Shown here: piece by piece, positions 42,827 to 58,789 of the stretch
How the letters are laid out: each line of letters begins with the position of its first letter
How positions within the stretch are numbered: position 1 is the first letter of the stretch
Origin: UBA7803 sp041395905
GTDB taxonomy: Bacteria; Pseudomonadota; Gammaproteobacteria; Pseudomonadales; Azotimanducaceae
DNA length: 64,000 nt
Assembly (NCBI GenBank): GCA_041395905.1
Contig: JAWKZP010000022.1
Location: forward strand, 26,402 to 90,401
Direction of reading: 5' to 3'
Notes under the pieces: generated by a model
What the model saw: the letters and a program-made list of their open reading frames with translations, nothing else
Told to the model about the DNA's origin: nothing
The model's database searches: none
Made by a program: the position numbers and the translations under genes

Positions 42827-43462
42827 TCAGGCCTTGGTCGCCGGGCGAATGTAGACGTCACCGCCCGCCGGCCCAGGAACCGCGCCTTTGATCAGCAGCA
42901 GGCTGCGCTCGGCATCCACGCGAACGACTTCAAGGTTCTGCGTGGTGACGTTCACGCTGCCCAGATGCCCGGACATTTTCTTGCCCTTGAACACGCGACC
43001 GGGGGTCTGGCACTGGCCGATGGAGCCCGGCACGCGGTGGGAGATCGAGTTGCCGTGGCTTCGATCCTGACCGGCGAAGTTCCAGCGCTTGATGGTCCCG
43101 GCGAAGCCCTTGCCCTTCGACACGCCGCGCACATCCACCTTCTGACCGGCCTCGAACTGGTCGACACCCATCTCGCTGCCGACCTCGATGCCATCGGCGG
43201 GGCCTTCGAGGCGGAACTCCCAAAGCCCGCGGCCGGCATCGACGCTGGCCTTGGCAAAATGCCCTGCCTGCGGCCGCGACACGCGGTTGCGCTTGGCGGT
43301 ACCGGTGGTCACCTGAATGGCGGTATAGCCGTCCGTATCCGGCGTCTTGATCTGCGTCACTCGATTCGGATGCACTTCGATCACGGTCACGGGCACCGAC
43401 GTGCCGTCTTCTGTGAAGACGCGCGTCATGCCTGCTTTTCTACCTACCAAGCCGATCGCCAT
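42827..43462 (-). CDS. rplC: 50S ribosomal protein L3
   Basis: 211 residues (E. coli 209). MAIGLVGRKAGMTRVFTEDG start and SHGNSISHRVPGSIGQCQTPGRVFKGKKMSGHLG, whose Gln is the methylation site in E. coli. The ATG at 43462 is preceded by ACAGGAAG. A long structured 226-nt leader and the rpsJ terminator lie upstream. Confidence 0.98.
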   Translation of the reverse strand: MAIGLVGRKAGMTRVFTEDGTSVPVTVIEVHPNRVTQIKTPDTDGYTAIQVTTGTAKRNRVSRPQAGHFAKASVDAGRGLWEFRLEGPADGIEVGSEMGVDQFEAGQKVDVRGVSKGKGFAGTIKRWNFAGQDRSHGNSISHRVPGSIGQCQTPGRVFKGKKMSGHLGSVNVTTQNLEVVRVDAERSLLLIKGAVPGPAGGDVYIRPATKA

Positions 43463-43688
43463 TGGTATGCTTCCTGTCTTTCCCTGAGCCAGCGGATCGA
43501 ATCGCGACCCGTCAGGCACCTTTACGTAAAGTGCAGAAACCGCCCGCCAGGGTCGCGGCTTCCGCCGATTCTGCCTGGCAAACGGTTCTTACATCGCCGA
43601 CCCCCCGTCGGGGTCTTTTAGAGCGTGTCCTGCCGGCGGCATTGGCCCCGGATCTCAGCGGCAGCTGCGGGCTACCGCCGGGACACGC
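43463..43688 (-). promoter_or_regulatory. Structured leader upstream of rplC
   Basis: The 226 nt between the rpsJ terminator and rplC can fold into a large hairpin with outer stem GCGTGTCC/GGACACGC and inner CGGCGG/CCGCCG. A second stem GACCCC/GGGGTC follows, then a palindrome CTTTACGTAAAG. On the plus strand the GACCCC/GGGGTC stem is followed by TTTT, so it would also stop antisense transcription. I see no clear -35/-10 pair. It may be a relocated ribosomal-protein autoregulatory leader; that is inference. Confidence 0.4.
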
Positions 43689-43718
43689 AAAAACGCCGGC
43701 CCCTGAGGCGCCGGCGTT
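43689..43718 (-). terminator. Intrinsic terminator or attenuator directly after rpsJ
   Basis: On the minus strand a 12-bp stem with one G-G mismatch (AACGCCGGCGCC / GGGGCCGGCGTT, loop TCA) runs into a T-run of five. It begins 4 nt after the rpsJ stop and separates rpsJ from rplC. Confidence 0.75.
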
Positions 43719-43722
43719 TCGA

Positions 43723-44034
43723 TTAATTCAGACTGATCTGCACGTCCACACCCGCGGCAAGATCCAGCTTCATCAGCGCATCGACGGTCTTTTCCGTCGG
43801 CTCGACGATGTCGAGCATGCGCTTATGGGTACGAATCTCGTACTGATCGCGGGCGTCTTTGTTCACATGCGGAGAGATGAGCACCGTGTACCGCTCGGTA
43901 CGCGTCGGCAGCGGAATCGGCCCACGCACCTGCGCACCGGTACGCTTCGCCGTCTCCACGATTTCCTGCGTGGAAACGTCGATCAGCCGGTGATCGAACG
44001 CCTTCAGGCGGATACGGATGCGCTGGTTCTGCAC
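43723..44034 (-). CDS. rpsJ: 30S ribosomal protein S10 (NusE)
   Basis: 103 residues, as in E. coli. It also acts as NusE with NusB in antitermination. RIRIRLKAFDHRLIDVSTQEIVETAKRTGA and GPIPLPTRTERYTVLISPHVNKDARDQYEIRTHKR. The GTG at 44034 was chosen because QNQRIRIRLKAFDHRLID is the E. coli start and GAGGG lies upstream. It has its own promoter and its own terminator. Confidence 0.97.
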   Translation of the reverse strand: MQNQRIRIRLKAFDHRLIDVSTQEIVETAKRTGAQVRGPIPLPTRTERYTVLISPHVNKDARDQYEIRTHKRMLDIVEPTEKTVDALMKLDLAAGVDVQISLN

Positions 44035-44142
44035 GTTACCCTCAACTCCAAACAGCTGCTTTTCGAGGCCTTCCGAAGGCACGTTTCGTGTGCGCGGAAG
44101 GCTCTCGACCCTTGATCCCTGCCCCGGAAAAAGGGAGCGCGA

Positions 44143-44171
44143 ATCATACAGACCGATTTCTGAACTCGCAA
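44143..44171 (-). promoter_or_regulatory. Promoter of rpsJ
   Basis: -35 TTGCGA (44166-44171) and -10 TATGAT (44143-44148), 17 bp apart, followed by a GC-rich discriminator. It gives rpsJ a ~100-nt leader. Confidence 0.7.
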
Positions 44172-44212
44172 CACCTTCGCAACCCGGGATCGGTTAACCG
44201 GACGACGCGGCG

Positions 44213-44238
44213 AAAAAAGAGCCCGGCACAGCCGGGCT
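44213..44238 (-). terminator. Intrinsic terminator of the str operon (after tuf)
   Basis: Minus-strand stem AGCCCGGC/GCCGGGCT with loop TGT, then C and six T. About 150 nt after the tuf stop. Confidence 0.85.
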
Positions 44239-44338
44239 ACTCAAGCCATCGGGCGGTCAACCGGCCGCCCCACTCACTCATTCGCGATCCCGGCGCTTCT
44301 TCCGTCGCCCTACGGCATCACCCAGGCCCCGACGGCCA

Positions 44339-44363
44339 GAAGTTGCGCCTTCGGCGGAACTTC
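44339..44363 (-). repeat. Hairpin after the first tuf gene
   Basis: An 11-bp stem with one G-G mismatch and loop TTC/GAA lies 25-50 nt after the tuf stop. It has no T-run. An equivalent hairpin of different inner sequence follows the second tuf copy. Confidence 0.55.
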
Positions 44364-44388
44364 CAAGCCGAACGGTCGGCGCGCCAGA

Positions 44389-45579
<1,191 letters not shown>

Positions 45580-45625
45580 GATCGGTTCCCTTGTCTCCGT
45601 AGCCTTTTTTCGTTGCTTTGGCCTG

Positions 45626-47734
<2,109 letters not shown>

Positions 47735-47782
47735 GAAATGCTCCGTTAACTATGCGTCTGAGGACAAATGAATTCGCGACGA

Positions 47783-48253
47783 TCAGTAGCGATAGTGCGA
47801 GAATGCCCGGTTGGCCTCGGCCATGCGGTGGGTGTCCTCCCGCTTCTTGACCGCTGCGCCGCGCCCTTCGGCGGCATCCATGAACTCGCCGGCCAGCCGC
47901 GCCGCCATGGACTTCTCACCGCGCTTGCGGGCGCTGTCCACCAGCCAGCGCATGGCCAGTGCCTGACGCCGCGACGGGCGCACCTCAACCGGGACCTGGT
48001 AGGTCGCGCCGCCCACCCGACGGGCCTTTACCTCGACGTAGGGGGCGACGGCGTCGAGCGCCTTCTCGAACACCTCTACCGGATCGCTGGCGCCGCGCTG
48101 CTCGATTCGACCCAGGGCGCCGTACACGATGCGCTCGGCAACGGCTTTCTTGCCGCTCACCATGACGTGATTGATGAACTTGGCAACCGTCTGGTTGTGG
48201 TATTTGGGATCGGGCAGGATTTCCCGTTTCGCGACGACGCGACGTCTTGGCAT
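47783..48253 (-). CDS. rpsG: 30S ribosomal protein S7
   Basis: 156 residues (E. coli 156-179 by strain). MPRRRVVAKREILPDPKYHN and NKAFSHYRY-like AFSHYRY end. A 119-nt gap separates it from rpsL; in E. coli S7 binds the rpsL-rpsG gap to repress translation, and the gap length here would allow that. Confidence 0.98.
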   Translation of the reverse strand: MPRRRVVAKREILPDPKYHNQTVAKFINHVMVSGKKAVAERIVYGALGRIEQRGASDPVEVFEKALDAVAPYVEVKARRVGGATYQVPVEVRPSRRQALAMRWLVDSARKRGEKSMAARLAGEFMDAAEGRGAAVKKREDTHRMAEANRAFSHYRY

Positions 48254-48372
48254 GTCAGTTCTCCATCTTCAGGTTGATCCCCGAGACCCGCCGCGCATGG
48301 CGATCGGGCCAGGGGCCTTACTCGAAGAGCGCGCTGCTCTCCGCTTGTCAATGTAGTAGGGCGACGAGGCTC

Positions 48373-48744
48373 CTATTTCGGGCGCTTGGCGCCGTATTTG
48401 GAGCGGCGCTGCCGACGGTCGCTCACGCCGGCCGTATCCAGAGTGCCGCGCACCGTGTGGTAGCGAACGCCCGGAAGGTCCTTGACGCGGCCGCCGCGGA
48501 TCAGCACCACCGAGTGTTCCTGCAGGTTGTGGCCCTCACCGCCGATGTACGAGCTCACCTCGTAACCGTTGGTCAGCCGCACCCGGCAAACCTTGCGCAG
48601 CGCCGAGTTCGGCTTCTTTGGCGTCGTGGTGTACACGCGCGTGCAGACACCGCGTTTCTGCGGCGATCCCTGCAGGGCGGGCACGATGTTCTTGTCTACT
48701 TTTCGCTTGCGCGGCTTGCGCACCAGCTGGCTGATTCTCGCCAT
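48373..48744 (-). CDS. rpsL: 30S ribosomal protein S12
   Basis: 123 residues (E. coli 124). The decoding-site loops TTTPKKPNSALRKV and GGRVKDLPGVRYHTVRG carry wild-type lysines at the two classic streptomycin-resistance positions, so no target resistance is predicted. First gene of the str operon. Confidence 0.98.
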   Translation of the reverse strand: MARISQLVRKPRKRKVDKNIVPALQGSPQKRGVCTRVYTTTPKKPNSALRKVCRVRLTNGYEVSSYIGGEGHNLQEHSVVLIRGGRVKDLPGVRYHTVRGTLDTAGVSDRRQRRSKYGAKRPK

Positions 48745-48851
48745 GAAATCTCCAATAAAACCGTTGGGTCGATTGTCGCGCCGACCTTTTCCGCGGCTGC
48801 GGCACCCGTAACGCGCACGGTCGGCCTTGACCCCGATTCGTGAGGCGCGCG

Positions 48852-48880
48852 ATTTTAATCACCCGACCGACCGGACGCAA
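48852..48880 (-). promoter_or_regulatory. Promoter of the str operon (rpsL)
   Basis: -35 TTGCGT (48875-48880) and -10 TAAAAT (48852-48857), 17 bp apart. It lies in the 211-nt rpoC-rpsL gap. Just upstream (toward rpoC) two GC-rich inverted repeats occur, GCCCGCC.../...GGCGGGC and GCAACGGCC/GGCCGTTGC; neither has a T-run. Confidence 0.7.
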
Positions 48881-48955
48881 CGGCCACGTAGCGGCCGTTG
48901 CCGGATCCGGCCCGCCGCCCCGCGAGGCGGCGAGGCGGGCCTGCCTTCCTTTGCG

Positions 48956-51900
48956 TCAGTCGCTGTTCGACAGCGCCTCGGAAAGCGCCTGCTCGATCTC
49001 GTCTGCCGTTGCACCCTGCTCGCGTGCCGTACGCGCCTGCAGATCCTCCATGCGTCGGCGCCGGCGCTCGCTGTGATAAGCGAGACCGGTGCCTGCCGGA
49101 ATCAGGCGCCCGACCACGACGTTCTCCTTGAGCCCGCGCAGGTAGTCGCGCTTGCCGGTGACCGCCGCCTCGGTGAGCACCCGCGTGGTTTCCTGGAAAG
49201 ACGCTGCAGAAACGAACGACTCCGTGGCCAGAGAGGCTTTGGTGATGCCCAGCAGCACACGCTCGAAGGCTGCCGGCTGGCGGCCTTCGGCACGCAGGGC
49301 CGCATTGGCTTCCTGCACGGCGACGTACTCCACCTGCTCACCGCGGATGAAGCCCGACTCGCCCGGGTCGAGAATCTCGGCCTTGCGCAGCATCTGCCGG
49401 ACGATCACCTCGATGTGCTTGTCGTTGATGGTCACCCCCTGCAGCCGGTACACCTCCTGAATCTCGTTGGTGATGTACTCGGCAAGCTCGGCAACCCCTT
49501 TCAGGCGCAGGATGTCGTGCGGGTTCGGCGGGCCGTCGCAGACCACCTCGCCGCGTTCCACGCTTTCACCCTCGAATACGCCGATGGTGCGCCACTTGGG
49601 AATGAGCGTCTCCACGGGATCGCCTTCGGCAGGCGTGATCACCAGGCGGCGCTTGCCTTTGGTCTCCTTGCCGAAGCTGACGGTCCCGCTGGCTTCCGCC
49701 AGAATCGCCGGCTCTTTCGGCTTGCGGGCTTCGAACAGGTCGGCAACCCGCGGCAGGCCTCCGGTGATGTCCCGGGTCTTGGAGCCTTCCTGGGGAATGC
49801 GCGCGATGATGTCACCGACACCGACGCTCTCGCGGTCCTCCAGGTTCAGCACTGCATTGCTCGGCAGGAAGTAGTGCGCCGGCAGATCGCTGCCGGGCAG
49901 ACCCACCGGAGTACCCTTGCTGTCCACCAGCATCACCGCAGGACGCAGGTCCTTGCCGGCGCTGGGGCGGTCCTTGGGATCGAGCACCGTGATGTTCGTC
50001 AGGCCCGTGAGCTCGTCCGTCTGACGGTTCACGGACAGGCCTTCCTCCATGTCCTGCAGCTGAACGACGCCAGCTACCTCGGACACGATCGGGTGGGTGT
50101 GCGGATCCCACTGCGCGATCACCTGGCCGGCCTCGACCTCGGAACCCTCACCCACGGAAATCACCGCCCCATACGGCAGCTTGTAGCGCTCGCGCTCGCG
50201 ACCGTGACTGTCGGCGATCGCAATCTCGCCGGAGCGGGACACCGCCACCAGCTCGCCGCTCTCGCGCTGCACCGTTTTCAGGTTGTGCAGACGGACGCTG
50301 CCGCCGTGCTTGACCTGAATGCTGTCGATGGCCGTGGCCCTCGACGCCGCGCCACCGATGTGGAACGTGCGCATCGTCAGCTGCGTGCCGGGCTCACCGA
50401 TGGACTGGGCCGCGATGACGCCCACGGACTCGCCGACATTGACCCTGTGCCCACGGGCGAGGTCGCGCCCGTAACAGTTGCTGCACACCCCGTACTGAGT
50501 GCTGCAGGTGATTGGCGAACGCACCAGAATCTGGTCGATGCCCAGCTCATCGAGGCGGTCGATCCAGCTCTCGTCGAGCATGGTGCCGCGTTCGACCACC
50601 ACGGTCTTGCCGTCGGCATCGTAGACGTCGGTGGCTACCACACGGCCGAGCACCCGGTCGCCAAGCGGCTCGACCACGTCGCCGCCTTCGATGATGGCAG
50701 ACACCAGCAGCCCAGCCTCGGTGCCGCAGTCGATGTCGGTGATCACCACGTCCTGAGCGACGTCCACCAGGCGGCGGGTCAGATAACCCGAGTTGGCGGT
50801 TTTGAGCGCCGTGTCCGCCAGACCCTTGCGGGCGCCGTGGGTGGAGATGAAGTACTCGTTCACCGACAAACCTTCACGGAAGTTGGCGGTGATCGCGTTC
50901 TCGATGATGCTGCCGTCAGGCCGGGTCATCAGGCCGCGCATTCCCGCCAGCTGACGGATCTGTGCGGGGGAGCCCCGGGCACCGGAATCGGCGTAGATGT
51001 AAACGGAGTTGAAGGACGCCTGGTCGACTTCCTCGCCGTCGCGGTTGACCACCTTCTCCTTCGAAATCCCGTCCATCATGGAACGCGCAACCAGATCGTT
51101 GGCCCGCGACCAGATGTCGACAACCTTGTTGTACTTCTCGCCCTGGGTCACCAGGCCCGAGGCGTACTGGGCCTCGATCTCCGCAACCTCGGCCTGCGCC
51201 TCGTCGATGATCTCGGTCTTGTCTCTGGGAATCACGAAGTCCTCGACACCGATGGATGCGCCGGATGCCGTGGAGTGCGCGAAGCCCGTGTACATGAGCT
51301 GGTCGGCGAAGATGACCGTTTCCTTGAGACCGACGTTGCGGTAGCAGGCGTTGATCAGGCCGGAGATGGCTTTCTTGTCCAGCGGCCGGTTGACCATCTC
51401 GAACGGCAGCACCCGCGGCACGATCTCATAGAACAGCGCGCGGCCGACGGTGGTATCCATCAGCGAGCGCACCGGAGTGATGCTGCCGTCCTCGCCCACA
51501 CGGTGCTCCTCGATGCGCACCTTGATGCGCGCGTGCAGCGATACCTGGCCGCTGTGATAGGCGCGGTGGACTTCCTCGATGTCGGCAAACGCGCGGCCCT
51601 CGCCCTTGGCGTTGATGCGCTCCCGGGTCATGTAGTACAGGCCCAGGACGACGTCCTGGGACGGTACGATGATCGGCTGACCGCTCGCCGGCGAGAGAAT
51701 GTTGTTCGTCGACATCATCAGCGCCCGGCTTTCCAGCTGGGCTTCCAGTGTCAGCGGCACGTGCACTGCCATCTGGTCGCCGTCGAAGTCGGCGTTGTAC
51801 GCCGTGCACACCAGCGGGTGCAGCTGGATCGCCTTACCTTCGATGAGCACCGGCTCGAACGCCTGAATACCCAGACGGTGCAGAGTCGGCGCACGGTTCA

Positions 51901-53167
51901 GCAGCACCGGATGCTCGCGGATCACCTCGGCCAGGATGTCCCAGACCTCCGGCGTTTCGCGCTCGACCATTTTCTTGGCGGCCTTGATGGTGGTCGCCAG
52001 GCCACGGGCCTCCAGCTTGCCGAAGATGAACGGCTTGAACAGCTCCAGCGCCATTTTTTTGGGCAGCCCGCACTGATGCAGACGCAAGGTCGGGCCGACC
52101 ACGATCACGGAGCGGCCGGAGTAGTCGACGCGCTTGCCGAGCAGATTCTGCCGGAAGCGTCCCTGCTTGCCCTTGATCATGTCCGCCAGCGACTTCAGCG
52201 GCCGCTTGTTGGAACCAGTGATGGCGCGACCGCGGCGACCGTTGTCGAGCAGCGCGTCCACCGACTCCTGCAGCATGCGCTTCTCGTTGCGCACGATGAT
52301 GTCGGGCGCCGAGAGGTCCAGCAGGCGCTTCAGGCGGTTGTTGCGATTGATCACGCGCCGGTACAGGTCGTTCAGATCCGACGTGGCGAAGCGGCCGCCG
52401 TCGAGCGGCACCAGCGGCCGCAGGTCCGGCGGCAGCACCGGCAGCACGGTCATGATCATCCACTCCGGCTTGTTGCCGGAGCTGGTGAAGGCCTCCATGA
52501 GCTTGAGGCGCTTGGAGAGCTTCTTGATCTTGGTCTCGGAGTTGGTCGCCGGAATCTCTTCCCGCAGGCGCGCGATCTCGCCGTCCATGTCCAGATTCTT
52601 GAGCAGCGCCTGAATGGCTTCGGCCCCCATGCGGGCGTCGAACTCGTCGCCGTACTCCTCGAGCTTCTGGTAGTACTCCTCGTCCGTCAGCAGCTGACCG
52701 ACTTCGAGGTCGGTGAGACCCGGCTCGACCACCACGAACGATTCGAAGTAGAGCACGCGCTCGATGTCGCGCAGCGTCATGTCCAGCAGCAGACCGATCC
52801 GTGACGGCAGAGACTTGAGGAACCAGATGTGCGCCACCGGGCTCGCCAGCTCGATGTGACCCATGCGCTCACGGCGAACCTTGGTCAGGGTGACCTCGAC
52901 GCCGCACTTCTCGCAGATGACGCCGCGATGCTTGAGCCGCTTGTACTTGCCGCACAGGCACTCGTAGTCCTTGATCGGGCCGAAAATGCGCGCGCAGAAC
53001 AGGCCGTCGCGCTCGGGCTTGAAGGTGCGGTAGTTGATGGTCTCGGGCTTTTTGACCTCGCCGAACGACCACGACCGGATCATTTCGGGCGACGCCAGAC
53101 CAATGCGCAGCGAGTCGAACTCGTCGACGCTGCCCTGAGCCTTCAGCAGATTGAGTAGGTCTTTCAA
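48956..53167 (-). CDS. rpoC: RNA polymerase beta' subunit
   Basis: 1403 residues (E. coli 1407). The N-terminal zinc site CLCGKYKRLKHRGVICEKCGVE, the catalytic NADFDGDQMAVH with its three Mg-binding aspartates, and the second zinc site CSTQYGVCSNCYGRDLARG are all present. 100 nt after rpoB. Confidence 0.98.
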   Translation of the reverse strand: MKDLLNLLKAQGSVDEFDSLRIGLASPEMIRSWSFGEVKKPETINYRTFKPERDGLFCARIFGPIKDYECLCGKYKRLKHRGVICEKCGVEVTLTKVRRERMGHIELASPVAHIWFLKSLPSRIGLLLDMTLRDIERVLYFESFVVVEPGLTDLEVGQLLTDEEYYQKLEEYGDEFDARMGAEAIQALLKNLDMDGEIARLREEIPATNSETKIKKLSKRLKLMEAFTSSGNKPEWMIMTVLPVLPPDLRPLVPLDGGRFATSDLNDLYRRVINRNNRLKRLLDLSAPDIIVRNEKRMLQESVDALLDNGRRGRAITGSNKRPLKSLADMIKGKQGRFRQNLLGKRVDYSGRSVIVVGPTLRLHQCGLPKKMALELFKPFIFGKLEARGLATTIKAAKKMVERETPEVWDILAEVIREHPVLLNRAPTLHRLGIQAFEPVLIEGKAIQLHPLVCTAYNADFDGDQMAVHVPLTLEAQLESRALMMSTNNILSPASGQPIIVPSQDVVLGLYYMTRERINAKGEGRAFADIEEVHRAYHSGQVSLHARIKVRIEEHRVGEDGSITPVRSLMDTTVGRALFYEIVPRVLPFEMVNRPLDKKAISGLINACYRNVGLKETVIFADQLMYTGFAHSTASGASIGVEDFVIPRDKTEIIDEAQAEVAEIEAQYASGLVTQGEKYNKVVDIWSRANDLVARSMMDGISKEKVVNRDGEEVDQASFNSVYIYADSGARGSPAQIRQLAGMRGLMTRPDGSIIENAITANFREGLSVNEYFISTHGARKGLADTALKTANSGYLTRRLVDVAQDVVITDIDCGTEAGLLVSAIIEGGDVVEPLGDRVLGRVVATDVYDADGKTVVVERGTMLDESWIDRLDELGIDQILVRSPITCSTQYGVCSNCYGRDLARGHRVNVGESVGVIAAQSIGEPGTQLTMRTFHIGGAASRATAIDSIQVKHGGSVRLHNLKTVQRESGELVAVSRSGEIAIADSHGRERERYKLPYGAVISVGEGSEVEAGQVIAQWDPHTHPIVSEVAGVVQLQDMEEGLSVNRQTDELTGLTNITVLDPKDRPSAGKDLRPAVMLVDSKGTPVGLPGSDLPAHYFLPSNAVLNLEDRESVGVGDIIARIPQEGSKTRDITGGLPRVADLFEARKPKEPAILAEASGTVSFGKETKGKRRLVITPAEGDPVETLIPKWRTIGVFEGESVERGEVVCDGPPNPHDILRLKGVAELAEYITNEIQEVYRLQGVTINDKHIEVIVRQMLRKAEILDPGESGFIRGEQVEYVAVQEANAALRAEGRQPAAFERVLLGITKASLATESFVSAASFQETTRVLTEAAVTGKRDYLRGLKENVVVGRLIPAGTGLAYHSERRRRRMEDLQARTAREQGATADEIEQALSEALSNSD

Positions 53168-53267
53168 AGTCTCTCCTCCACTTTGGATTTGAGTAGCAAT
53201 TCAGTTGCGAACCGCGGCAGTCCGGCCGCCGGGCCGGACCGCTCCAGTGATCGTGCGCGCGGCGCGA

Positions 53268-57341
<4,074 letters not shown>

Positions 57342-57461
57342 TAGATTCTCCCGCGCTAGCTAGCTTGGTCTGAACTCGTCGAGTCTGTGTGCAAATTTCC
57401 CAGCGACGAAAGGCCGGACGTCACGCTGACGCCCAGCCTCTCTGCCGCGCGTTGAGCTCTG

Positions 57462-57845
57462 TTACTTGAGCTCAACAGTTGCGCCGGCTTCCTCCAGCTG
57501 CTTCTTGATGTCTTCAGCTTCTGCCTTGGATGCGCCCTCTTTGACGGAGGACGGTGCTTCATCGACCAGCGCCTTGGCTTCTTTGAGGCCGAGACCGGTG
57601 ATCGCACGTACCACTTTGATGACGTTGACTTTCTTTTCGCCGGCGGCAGCAAGCACGATCTCGAACTCGTCCTTCTCTTCCGCTGCGGCGGCGCCCGCGT
57701 CACCTGCAACTGCTACCGGGGCGGCGGCAACTGCTGCAGCCGCGGATACCCCGAACTTCTCTTCCATGGCGGATACCAGCTCCACCACTTCCATCACGCT
57801 CATCTCTGCGATGGCGTTCAGAATGTCGTCTTTGGAAAGTGCCAT
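57462..57845 (-). CDS. rplL: 50S ribosomal protein L7/L12
   Basis: 127 residues (E. coli 121). N-terminal dimerisation domain, Ala-rich hinge (~35-60: SAAAAVAAAPVAVAGDAGAAAAEE), and the factor-binding C-terminal domain VNVIKVVRAITGLGLKEAKALVDEAP. 62 nt after rplJ. Confidence 0.98.
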   Translation of the reverse strand: MALSKDDILNAIAEMSVMEVVELVSAMEEKFGVSAAAAVAAAPVAVAGDAGAAAAEEKDEFEIVLAAAGEKKVNVIKVVRAITGLGLKEAKALVDEAPSSVKEGASKAEAEDIKKQLEEAGATVELK

Positions 57846-57907
57846 TGTCTCACTTGCTCCTGATGTCGTTTATCGCCGTTACCTGATCAAATTCCATCGC
57901 CCGGCCG

Positions 57908-58438
57908 TCAGCCGGCAGCCTGCTTCTGGTCGCGTACCGCAGCCACCGTCCGTACCAGCTTGCCGGGCACCTCGTTCAAGGTGCGCGCCAGCTTGACGAT
58001 CGGGGCCTGCATGACGGCCATGAGCAGCGCCAGCGCCTCGTCGCGGGTCGGCAGCTTGGCGACGCGATCGATGTCGCCAGGGCCGAGCAGCTTGCCGCCG
58101 ATGGACAGCGCCTTGACTTCGAGAGCCTCGAAATCCCTGGCGTAGTCCTTCAGCAGCCGCGCGGCCGCGCCCGGGTCCTCCTGGGAGAACGCGAGCAGCG
58201 TGGGGCCCACGAATGCCTCGTTGAGACACTCGTACTCGGTGCCTGCCACCGCCCGGCGCGCCAGCGTATTGCGGATCACCCGGAGATAGACGCCGGCGTT
58301 GCGTGCCTTGGCACGCAGCTCCGTCATCTGACTCACGGTCAAGCCGCGATAGTCGCTGACCACGGCCGAAAGCGCGGCGCCTGCGATCTGGTTGACTTCG
58401 GCAACGATGGCTCGCTTCTGTTCAAGTCTCAGTGCCAT
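57908..58438 (-). CDS. rplJ: 50S ribosomal protein L10
   Basis: 176 residues (E. coli 165). Stalk base holding L7/L12 dimers. MALRLEQKRAIVAEVNQ start, preceded by GAGGAGA. A longer open frame upstream lies in the leader RNA and is not supported. Confidence 0.97.
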   Translation of the reverse strand: MALRLEQKRAIVAEVNQIAGAALSAVVSDYRGLTVSQMTELRAKARNAGVYLRVIRNTLARRAVAGTEYECLNEAFVGPTLLAFSQEDPGAAARLLKDYARDFEALEVKALSIGGKLLGPGDIDRVAKLPTRDEALALLMAVMQAPIVKLARTLNEVPGKLVRTVAAVRDQKQAAG

Positions 58439-58789
58439 GTTTTCTCCTCGGATATCGCCGATATCCATACGCCGACCGCTTCCGGTCGGCTTCGAACCGG
58501 CCCCTGAGGGCCGACTACTTCCATTACGGCGAACCCGGGTTGCAAACGACACCCCAAAAGAGTGCGCTCCAAGGTTCTGCCGTCTGCGTAGGCAGAAATT
58601 AAGGCGTTTCTGGAACTCTCGCCTGAAGCCCCCCGCGAACCGGGGAACCTGCAGGCGATTCGCTCCGCGAATCGCCGCCTACGGTTTTTGACGGCTCCCG
58701 CGGGGACGAACCCCCACGGGCACCTTCAAACTTCATGCATTCGATCCAACGGCGTTTCCGTCGTCGCTTCGATGCCCCGTATCGGGCCC
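58439..58789 (-). other. rplA-rplJ intergenic region with strong hairpins
   Basis: 351 nt without a gene. A perfect 10-bp hairpin GGCGATTCGC/GCGAATCGCC (58654-58676, 3-nt loop) and a CCCC...CGGGG stem follow rplA. The L10 leader follows at about 58490-58610. A GC stem GCCGACCG/CGGTCGGC precedes the rplJ ribosome-binding site. Confidence 0.65.
58490..58610 (-). ncRNA. Ribosomal protein L10 leader
   Basis: The minus-strand segments CTACGCAGACGGCAGAACC and AACCCGGGTTCGCCGT closely resemble conserved parts of the E. coli rplJ leader, where L10-L7/L12 binds to repress rplJL translation. Position upstream of rplJ fits. Exact ends are uncertain. Confidence 0.55.

Larger units (their letters stand above)
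44035..44388 (-). other. tuf-rpsJ intergenic region
   Basis: 354 nt with no gene. Reading in the minus direction it holds the hairpin after tuf (44339-44363), a GGGCGG/CCGCCC inverted repeat, the tuf terminator (44213-44238), the rpsJ promoter (44143-44171), and a leader hairpin with the stem CCTTCCG/CGGAAGG ~60 nt before rpsJ. Confidence 0.7.

Noticed and set aside
48827..52804. A 1325-residue open frame on the plus strand opposite rpoC
   Set aside because: It is an antisense shadow of rpoC caused by high GC content; composition is His/Arg/Ala-rich without domains, and rpoC has full family support.
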